A stretch of 64,000 nt of DNA, taken from contig CAMQGK010000052.1 in the NCBI GenBank assembly GCA_947000775.1, forward strand, positions 34,314,001 through 34,378,000, in the 5' to 3' direction. Shown in pieces: positions 55,428 through 64,000 of the stretch. How positions within the stretch are numbered: position 1 is the stretch's first letter; each line of letters begins with the position of its first letter. The DNA comes from Pterois miles (taxonomy: Eukaryota; Chordata; Actinopteri; Perciformes; Scorpaenidae). Position numbers and translations under genes: made by a program. The notes under the pieces are model-generated. The model saw only the letters and a list, made by a program, of their open reading frames with translations. It was not told the DNA's origin and did not search any database.

Positions 55428-58400
55428 GTAACAGTAATATTCATCTGAGAATAACTATTAATTACTTTGTGGGAGTACTTGTTATACTTGGGATTTATAC
55501 GTCATTATTACATACTTAATAAAAAAACAAATTTTAAAGAAATGAATAAATGAAGCATTGAAATATTGATTTGTAGGCTGAATACCATGGCAATGGCCAA
55601 AGCTTTGAAGCCTTCAGGTGAGCCCGATATAAACCACGCTTCAGGACCAGGGCCCTATGATTACTGCGATGTGGAAAACAGACAGAATTATGTAAATCAC
55701 TGAATATTGGAGAATTTGGCAGAATGTGAATGTTTATACAAAATACAGGTTTTCCCTGCCATTAAAAGCAGTTTTTTTCACAGCACTCTTGCCTGTAGAG
55801 CATGTCTGTTCAATGTGCCGTTATGCTATACTTGTATCACATACTTACAGTAACTTTTAACCATAGTAGTTTTTCAAGCTGCAAGGTAGTTTCATGCATT
55901 TTCTGACATTTTTGGGCATATTTACAGGATAATTTGCTCTTGTCATCAGTTGATGAACAGATCCTGTTGGATCAAAATGCCATTCAATCTTTGAATGGAT
56001 GCTAGGTCAGAAGTCAAAGGTCAAATTCAGCTACAAAGCAGACAGACCCTTCAGCAGAAATGTTACTCACCGATTCAGGAGACTGAACACATTATTCAGT
56101 TCAAGGCTGTAATTCCAAACAGGTTTATTTTTGGTGGTGACTTTTAGCGAACACAATAATCCTCTGCAATTAAAAGAACCACAGACGGCCTTGGTGTCAT
56201 TCTGTGTCTGGCAAAGAGAGCTGCTGCACAAGTTAGTATATCTGCATTTACTAATTATGTTGGATTTTGTTTTTGTAAATCTTCAGTGTGGCCTGCTGGG
56301 AGATGAAGCAAGCAGCAAAAACATGGTTTAGCTGCTGTCTGGGGTGGTGGTATGATTTTGTGTTTGTGTTTTTCATGATTGTTACTGAACAAAAAAAAAC
56401 ACAGCACCCCAGAAAATAATTTCAGATTCAACATTGCAAAGCATTACTACACCCAGCTCAGTCTCCAAGGTTTAAGGGAGGGTTGTTTTCCAATAGCTTT
56501 ATTTTGCTCTCACCCGTTGGGAATGATAAATATGTTTGTTTTACAAAATTATATAGCCTAGTAGTTTGAATACATAATGTGCTGGGCTCAGAATCAGGTT
56601 AAATTTTGTTAGCATGGGAGGGGTTGGATTGTAACTAATCGTTTAGAAAAATAAGAGATAATTAAGCCCTAAAACAGAACTGGATTTGATAAGAAAAGCG
56701 CATTAAGATTATACAAATAAGCAATTGTTGTTTTTTCAGTTGCTAAGCTATCTCTTGTTATCATCTTTATATCAGCTGTAAAGGAAAATACAGCATCACA
56801 GTGAAAACCAACAACGTGCAGCAGTGATGTGATTCAGTTTATGCCGTCACAACTTTCTCAGTGCTGCTTAGAGATGAAATATTAATCATCTCTACTATTA
56901 CCCTCTTCTCTGGAAAAAGCATGCCATCAATTTCACATGAATGTCACACAAGCATGTGTCTTAATTTGTTTTGTCGTGAGGTAAGAGCTGCAGGTACTGC
57001 TTGACACTGCCAGTGCTCATATCACTTGTGTCTGTCTGCTGTCGCTCATGGTAACACTTTGATTTGAACAAGAACAAAACCATAGAGCTTGACTTTTTTG
57101 CAGAAATGAGACGTAAATCATAAAAATGTCCCGCATCCTCACAGCATGCAGTCTGTATCAGAAGACCTGTCATCCTCTGGCTGACATGCAATTCATACAG
57201 GGGGCGGACATGTTCGTCTGTTTGAACACAGAAGGGGAAACAATGCCAGGCAGCTTCCTTTCCTCTCTTGTTTTGCCCTCCATCTATTTTCCCACACTGA
57301 GTCATCCGCTAAAGTCTTCTGCCTCGCTGATGAACTGTATCCTCCCAGTGAACCCGCTCTCTGTATACAGACGGTCGTCTGTCATGCTCGGTCGCAGTTT
57401 AATATCTGATGAAGTGCCATTAGAACGAGAATTTGTCTTTAGCAGTTAGAAACCACCTCTGCTGCCGTCTTCCTCGACTCTCTTGCTGTTTGGCCTCCGC
57501 CCGTTTTGACTCGCTGTGTGCAGATGTGAGGTGGTTAGCAGACATGTCTCCTATAAAAATAGTCACATAAGTGTCCAGTAAACAGATGGGCTTGACATCG
57601 ACTTGAATTAGCAACTGTGGCTGCTGGATGAGCCATTCAGGAGTGAGACATTGCTGAAGGTTATTCTGGCAAATCTGAGAAAATCATACAACACAAAAAT
57701 GATATTAGTGTGAAAAATGGTAATTTGAGTTCAATACTATTTTTTTCTGTTTTATAGTTTTTATCATTAAGTTTAACACAAAAAGGCTTTGTTGGAATTC
57801 ATTACATGAAAATGTGAAACAAACCCAGAGTGATGGCCGATTGAACAAGAAATGTCAACCACAATGACCTCTGTCTGGTTGAATAAAGGGGAAAGAAACA
57901 GACAACAGAAACAAAAAGGAAAGAAACCTCCCAGTGGAACATCAGTGGAATGTCAGTAAATCTGATTACTGTAAGAGCACTATTTATATAAATCAATAAT
58001 ATAATATGTCCATACAGGGAAGACAGCATGAGCATGGTTACAAGGAAAAAAGGGGAATTGCATTGATTGGTCTGACAAAAACAAGATGAAACTGATTGGA
58101 TAAAAGTTATAGGTGTGTAAGAAGTGCTGTAGGAAGTTGGACTTACTGAAGCTGAAGTTTTGCCATAGTGATATGAGTAGTGCTTTTTATTTAGACTGTA
58201 CGTTCTTTTAAGGTTGAGGTCAGAGTTAACGACATTGGCCTTTAACTTTACAATCTAAAAATTTTGAACAGTTAGTGATTTTACAAAACACAGTCCAACA
58301 ACAAAAATACTCTCAACACTCTTTTTGGTTTCTCATATGATTTCATGTAGGTGGGTTAAATAACTTGCCATCTCTGACCCAAAGTGATGTAGGAGGACGG

Positions 58401-58635
58401 TGAAAAGCAGTTCACAATGGTCTGATTAAATGTACAATTGCTGTTTATGATGGCATCCTGGTGGGTCACAGCCCAGATTGTGACATTTGTAAAATGTGAT
58501 TCCAGACCATGAATTTTATACTAATTTCTTCATCTCAGTCTTTCATATACACCCAAAAATAATGTGTTTCTTTAAAGCTGATGCTATTTTATCTTTTTTA
58601 CTAACTTTATTAACAATTCCCCTAAAGATACTAAG
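55426..58635. other. Unannotated stretch (about 3.2 kb)
   Basis: Unique-looking. ORFs of 107-114 codons at 56961-57449 lie opposite one another and have no domain. I see no nameable repeat and no splice-framed exon. Confidence 0.4.
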
Positions 58636-59095
58636 TTAAAGCTGAAGTAGGCAACAATTTTTGGCATCATTGGGCAAAAATCCAATAATAACCTCTCAGC
58701 ATATTGTATTTCAAGTGTTCTGAGAGGAAACTAGACTCCTCCTGGCTCTGTTTTCAGGCTTTAGAAAATCTAACCTGTGATAACTTTGACCAATCACAGG
58801 CCAGCGTCAGAGCGTTCCTATTGGCTGTGCGCCGGTCATGTGAGCGGTGGCTACCAGCTCACAAACCCTCTCATTTCACAGCTAAACTGTGCTCTACCTT
58901 GTGATTCTGAAAAAAAATAAGGCGAGAAATAGATTGATTCATATTTGATCAGCTCTGCCTGTTGGAGTTTACAAGTGATTGATAGTGGGATCAGCCCTGA
59001 CTGGTTCTTTTCCTCCATTAGGAGCACTGGAGGACACTGAAACACGTTTTTTTTTTTTTTTTTTTAGGTTACCTGTTTCATGTACCACTGTCAGG
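58636..59095 (+). mobile_element. Non-autonomous DNA transposon, family R3, copy 1 (3' end lost)
   Basis: Starts 'ttaaagctgaagtaggcaac', continues 'ggcatcattgggcaaaaatc', 'cagcatattgtatttcaagt', 'gctctgttttcaggctttag', 'ttgaccaatcacaggccag' and later 'cctgtttcatgtaccactgt'. These match copy 2 (59755-60329) in order, and I recognise the family from teleosts, with ends TTAAAGCTGCAGTAGGCAA. A T20 run lies at 59047-59066. The right terminal repeat is not found. Non-coding. Confidence 0.7.
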
Positions 59096-59754
59096 ATATT
59101 GCGAACGTCAGAATGAGATTCAATCCAGAACTAATGTCACTGAACTAATGTCACTGAACTTTGACTTAAGTGAAAATTAATTGAAACTGGCTTATTTTTT
59201 TACTTTTACGATTTTAAAAGCTATTGTATATGTTGTATTTGTTATGAAAATAGGCTACTTTTTATCTTATTTATTTGCACAAATGTGGAGGAGTCATCGT
59301 AGGCCTGCACAGCTCTTTACAGCTATCTGTTAAAGTGGGTCTACACATGCCGATGGATTTTTTTTCTCCACTTTACAATTGTTCAGTTTTGTTGGTATTA
59401 ACATACATTAATAAAATAATAAAACAGGGAAACATTTCTGTGTTTTTATGTAGTAAATCTGTCAGGACTGTGTGCTGCGGCGCTCTCCAAGGTGCTGATC
59501 CGGCTGAGTGGAGCTTTCTTCAGCGTCCTTCCTCCCATGCACTTAGATCCTCCCTAACAAACACATATTAACGAATGCTCAATTAGACCTGTTAGTAATG
59601 TTGATAGGCTCATTTATACTTTATAGGCTGTGTTGCCTGCATTGTAAGACTCAATTATGTTTTGTGGCTCCAGACAGATTTGATTTTTTTACCCCAATCA
59701 TAGGCCCTGATCTGTATCTGTGTTTGCAACTGCTGGTCATGAAGTTCACTTCAG
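59096..59754. other. Unannotated stretch
   Basis: Lies between two R3 copies. An imperfect local repeat 'aactaatgtcactgaact' occurs twice at about 59129-59160. The 98-codon ORF at 59275 has no domain. Confidence 0.4.
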
Positions 59755-60329
59755 TTAAAGGTTCAGTAAGCAACAAGTTTTTGGCATTATTGGGCAAAAA
59801 TCCCATAATAACCTTTCAGCAGATTGAAATTCAAGTGTTCAGAGAAAAAAAAAACCTTTTTTTCCTCTGTCTTTTGTCTCTGTTTTCAAGCTTTAAAAAA
59901 AAATAGCCCATGACAAGACTTTGACCAATCAGAGGTCATTCCAGATAGAGCCTTGCTGTTGGCTGTGCTCTGGCTGGTGGGTGGTGCTTGATATTTCCTC
60001 AGCAGATCTCAACATGGCTGCTGGGTACACTACAAGATGATTCTGAAAACATTAGAGGAGAGAAATGAGCATTACAGTAAGAGAATATTGATTCTGTTAC
60101 TGTTCGATCAACGCTGCCTAGTTTGACCTTTTGGTTTGTTTGGTTTGTTTGTGAATGATTGACTCGTGGATCTCATAGACGGCAGACTCCAGCTTGGCTC
60201 TGTGTGATTGTTTTCCTCCAGTCTGGGAAATCTTGCAGATGCAAGAGGACACAGAGGCACATTAGGATATGGTGAGAGAGATAACTTTTTTAATCATACT
60301 TGCTCCATGTCTACCCACTGCAGCTTTAG
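59755..60329 (+). mobile_element. Non-autonomous DNA transposon, family R3, copy 2 (complete)
   Basis: The left end 'ttaaaggttcagtaagcaac' and the right end 'tacccactgcagctttaga' (reverse: tctaaagctgcagtgggta) are imperfect terminal inverted repeats of about 18 bp. The internal sequence parallels copy 1 and includes 'cgatcaacgctgcctagttt' and 'gtggatctcatagacggcag'. 575 bp, non-coding; the ORFs at 59598-59906 and 60208-60423 are chance. Confidence 0.72.
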
Positions 60330-62460
60330 AGGTTTTTTTTTTCAGATTTGTTCTTCACTATACACCAACCCACACACACAATTCATCCAGATTCCTGAGA
60401 AATATTGCATGAAACAGATGTAAAGTCATTTCATTTGCGCCTCAATATGATGTATATTGAAATATTTGCTATCATTCTTGTTCTCCTTCCTTTTTAATTT
60501 ATACAAAGTAGCACTTGCTTCATCCTGTCGTTTTTCTGTCTCAGCTGCAAAAGACATGACACTCTGCATTCACAGCCTCGATACCACAGTTAATTTTAGT
60601 CCAGCGCTGACACAAAACTGACCTGACGGACAGACAGACGGGCTGATAAGATGACCCACGGCTGGTCAGAGCCTCACTTGTCGCCATAGCAATGAAAGCT
60701 CCCTGTATATCAAGTAACAAGCCTGTCGCAGGGAAATGAGAGGAATGACAGTGAAGGTGGAGGTGAGAGTCAGAGAGGGAAGAGCAGGTATTCAGATGTG
60801 TGTTGGTCTGTCTACAAATGTGCCCTCCTCCGTTCATTGGCACTATAGAAAATACGATTAAAAGAATAGTTGTTTCATGCCAATACTGACATTGCTTGTT
60901 TTGCTAGATTAGCCACCTTGTAAAGTCCAAAAATTTCTTTGGTAAACTAAGTGTTAATGAGCAATAACAGTTTAAATTCACTTTTACAGTGTGTCCAAAC
61001 TGAGATGAACAGGAACGCACTCAGACACCAACATTTAAAGGACACATTCAGGTCTTTTTGTAGCCTGGTTGTTCTATACAGTATACAATATAATGTATGT
61101 CCATGCAGCAGTTAAACTGTTTGCATACAGTTCGTTCAGGACCTCCATGCATAGACGTACAACACCAGAGTGCCACAGCTGGCTGCTTGGGGCGTTCTAG
61201 TGTCTTGATGGATTGACTGGATGACGTGATCTGCAGGAACATATGTAGACACTCCACAATTATGTAGCTTTACACTGCCACAACTAATAATTAAAGTCCC
61301 TGCAGGACAAATGTAAGGTAAATTAACTGCCAGACACCAAGTGCAGCCCTGTACTTCCAGTTTTTCAGCGGCGTCGGGAGGTGACCTGGAAGAACTCCGG
61401 CGACCTCTCAGCTCTCTGTCGCAGAGTGCTAGACGCCTCTCGGCTGCATAAGCACTGCCAGCGACGTCAGCTTCAGCATCCATTCCAGCCTCTGCCACCT
61501 GTCCCACTCTGTCAGTGTCAGAGCGCATTTCACGAGCAGGGCCAAAAGCCATCGGCTAGATTTAGCCACTGGCTCACAGAAGGGTCCCTTCATGGGTCAT
61601 TACTTACCAGAATAGCGGGCTGTTTACGAAGCCATTACCGCAAGCGCTCAGGGTTTTGTGTGGTTTTCGGGGGTCTGTTTAATGCCAGTGGCTGAGTGTT
61701 GGGTGTACCTAATTATATCTTATCATCTGGGATCATGTAAGAGCAGAATGTCCAGTTGGATGGGGTGAGGGCAGACTTGGCGAGGAGTCAGATGCTTCTT
61801 GTTTGACCATCATTAAACCCTTTGTGGACTTTTTGAAATGTCCTTCATTCACAAGAGAGCTAGAACTAAAGTCACAGCAAACTGTCATGTCCAACAACAT
61901 CTATTTTCAAATTAGAATGAAGTATAACACAATAATATACATTTCTGGCTCATTTTGGGTGAGGTGGGCTATGCCAGGGGGCTCCAAACAGTTTCTGGCT
62001 CAGTGAATGGAAGTGAAAATATATACATGGTTATCAAAAGAAGATCACATGGAAAAGCCTAAATGTGTCTGGTTTGGTTAGAGATCATTCAGAGAGACAG
62101 TCATTTTAAGAAATCTTACTATTTTTCTTACTTTCCTAGAATCAGGATTTAATAAATGCCCTAAGGCAGACATTTTCATGTCCTATATTTGATGTAGTCT
62201 AAAGATATGTCAAACAGCAATATTTTGGCTCAGTGTCTATGGGATCAATTAACATAATCATGATCCCATAGGTACTCAGGAATTGAGCAAAACTAACACA
62301 CAAGCTTTGTCTGAGGGGAGGCCTACAGCCCCTGACTAGACTGTATCTCTGAAGATCACTACCTGCATAATCACCATAATTTACTGTCTACGGTAGCGGA
62401 TCCCAACCCAGGGCTCATCAAGAGGTCACAGGATGGGGAAGCAAAATTTCTCTAAATGTA
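60330..62460. other. Unannotated stretch (about 2.1 kb)
   Basis: A GC-richer island at 61360-61690 has overlapping ORFs on both strands (138 codons minus, 104 codons plus). The minus-strand frame is Ala/Glu/Arg-rich and could hide an exon, but no strong splice pair frames it. The rest is unique-looking and AT-rich. Confidence 0.35.
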
Positions 62461-63103
62461 TTAAAGAACCAGTGTATAACATTTAGGGGGAGTTCATTGG
62501 CAGACATGGAGTATAATATTAGTAAGTATGTTTTCTTTAGCGTATAATCACCTGATAATAAGAACCACTGTGTTTGTACCTTGAGCAATTCATATCTACA
62601 TAGTGAGCAGGGCCTCTTATCGCAGAGCCGGCCGCCATGTTTCCACAGAACAGACAAACCACTTCCTGCTTGGGCCAAAGTCAATAACACTACTCCCTCC
62701 AGAGTTAACCCCCGCCGTCCGACCACTCAGTTGCTGGGAAACAAGACACATAAAACCCCTGCTGGTCTGCAGCATTTATTTCTTCAAAAACTGCAGTTCC
62801 CATTGTACATTTACTTGATATTCTCAGAGCTAAACTAACTCTGTCCTCTGCTCACTTGTTCGCGCACACATCACATACATTTGCCACTGCTCTCTCTCTC
62901 TCGCTTCACTGCTCACTTCCAGCATACATACACTTACTCTAAAATTCCAGTTGACCTACACTTCTCTTACAAAAACTGGCTCTGGAGGCCATTTGCGCCA
63001 TCATGTCAGCCTTCGTAGTTCTCTACATGCTTGGCACAGGGGAGAAGTTACAATCTGTAACTTCATCGCTAGATGCCGACATATGTTGCACACTGTACCT
63101 TTA
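62461..63103 (+). mobile_element. Non-autonomous DNA transposon, complete copy (teleost family, R4)
   Basis: The left end 'ttaaagaaccagtgtataac' and the right end 'cactgtaccttta' (reverse: taaaggtacagtg) form terminal inverted repeats. The inside has 'gcgtataatcacctgataat', 'atatctacatagtgagcagg', 'ccgccatgtttccacagaac', 'aaaaactggctctggaggcc' and 'cgctagatgccgacatatg'. I recognise this order as a high-copy teleost family. A C/T- and CA-rich stretch at 62830-62930 seems extra. 643 bp, non-coding. A 67-bp piece of the same family lies at 29576. Confidence 0.72.
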
Positions 63104-64000
63104 TAGTACAATATACTGAATATATTATACTGAGATACAAAAATCATGAGTAGTCACTGCTTCATTTTAATGGGTCACAAGAACCACTGGTCCTGAACAC
63201 AATCATCTTCAAAACATTGTTTATTCTTGTGAGAGAGTCACACGTGATTAATAAAAAATGGTGTTTTGGATAAAAGGGATGTAAAGCTGTCATTAGCATC
63301 ATACAGTGTCTTCTCAGAAATAAGACGGTGAACCAGCCTATAAAAACACACGTCTTAGATTGATTATGTTTTTTCCAGAGAACCACTGATGTGACTGATC
63401 AAGATGCTATCTTAGTGTCAAAAGCAGCCCTCCTTGTTCAAGCATCTGTTTTGTAACTTCACATTCACTCCAACATCCTTCAACTCTCTCTGAATGAAGA
63501 CATTCATCTTTTTGCTAATGCATCAATAAAACTGCTCGTATAATTGGACACTCCAGTAAATTTTGATTAAAGACCTCTAACACTTTGCCACCTGATGGCC
63601 GTCTGAAAGGAAAGCCCTGTGTCATAAACTTGTTATATAACCCTTAGGATGAAATATAAAGCACCTTCCATTATCCTTGCTTATTTCTCTCCCCAAACTG
63701 AGAGGCAGTGTGGAAAATAATAAGTTCTAAAAAGTGAGATAAAGGCTGGGGTTCAGTAATTTATCTAAAATGCTAATATTTTCTCTGGGCTAAAAAAGGC
63801 AGAATAATTTAATACAGTTCAACTCTATTACATCCTGGTCCAGTGATAAGGGGGAGTTATCAGCCGGTGCTGGCCTTTTGAATACTAAGTAGTGTCATTT
63901 TTTTTGGTTGAGTGAATTATCGGAGGCTATTTCACTCAAAGCTCTGCATAAACATAAAGGTGATAGCGACTTTTTGGACTCATGTCACTTCAATTCCCAG
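63104..64000. other. Unannotated stretch
   Basis: AT-rich. A 74-codon minus-strand ORF at 63162-63386 shows no domain. Nothing else is seen up to the window end. Confidence 0.4.

Noticed and set aside
56961..57449. Two opposing ORFs of 114 and 107 codons
   Set aside because: Mutual shadows; no motif, signal peptide or splice sites that would favour either.
61136..61695. Overlapping Ala/Glu/Arg-rich minus-strand and plus-strand ORFs in a GC-richer island
   Set aside because: Both strands are open, which is expected in GC-rich DNA; no strong splice pair and no known motif.

Overview
The window reads as ray-finned (teleost) fish nuclear DNA, probably from a percomorph. It is dense in CA and CT microsatellites. 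It carries tRNA-derived SINEs of the teleost type, L2-like LINE fragments with TTATC/TAAGA-type tails, a decayed Tc1 transposon and several non-autonomous DNA-transposon families I recognise from teleost genomes. There is no operon structure, no rRNA or tRNA gene, no CRISPR array and no long intact protein gene. Nearly every ORF over 60 codons is chance or low-complexity, so most of the window is intergenic or intronic.

Layout. 1-20 kb: dispersed repeats (a first family at 1-330, 11.6-12.0 and 18.1 kb; a second at 1.9 and 16.1 kb), two SINEs (3.6 and 7.6 kb), a hAT-like MITE (12.05 kb), a compact TATA/E-box module (9.8 kb) and one possible small exon (9.6 kb). 20.08-21.56 kb: a cluster of CA, CT and CTC tracts runs straight into a GC-richer stretch that ends in a strong splice donor. 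This stretch carries at least five short closed uORFs and is the best candidate for a promoter plus 5'UTR exon of a + strand gene. 21.6-40 kb: mostly unique non-coding sequence, with an L2 fragment (30.2 kb), teleost repeats (29.6-30.1 kb), a coding-like candidate exon (31.1 kb) and several stretches that look like conserved non-coding elements. 40-53 kb: an L2 fragment on the minus strand (40.3 kb), a long hairpin (44.3 kb), a candidate signal-peptide exon on the minus strand (46.8 kb), a 187-bp AT tract (47.3 kb), SINEs, a deleted Tc1 element (49.07-49.93 kb) and an L2-like LINE split by a SINE (51.6-53.05 kb). 53-64 kb: conserved-looking non-coding sequence and three DNA-transposon copies.

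How the parts fit together. The genic signals are isolated exons whose partners lie outside the window or could not be recognised, so no pathway can be stated. The clearest biological relationship is between the SINE and the LINE: a SINE and the L2-like LINE share the same 3' tail, which is what a SINE mobilised by that LINE would show. Two copies of this SINE family are badly distorted by runs of G and A, which looks more like an assembly or polishing problem than biology. I did not find a convincing new biological system. The hairpin at 44.3 kb, the uORF-rich first exon and the three coding-like isolated exons deserve a second look.
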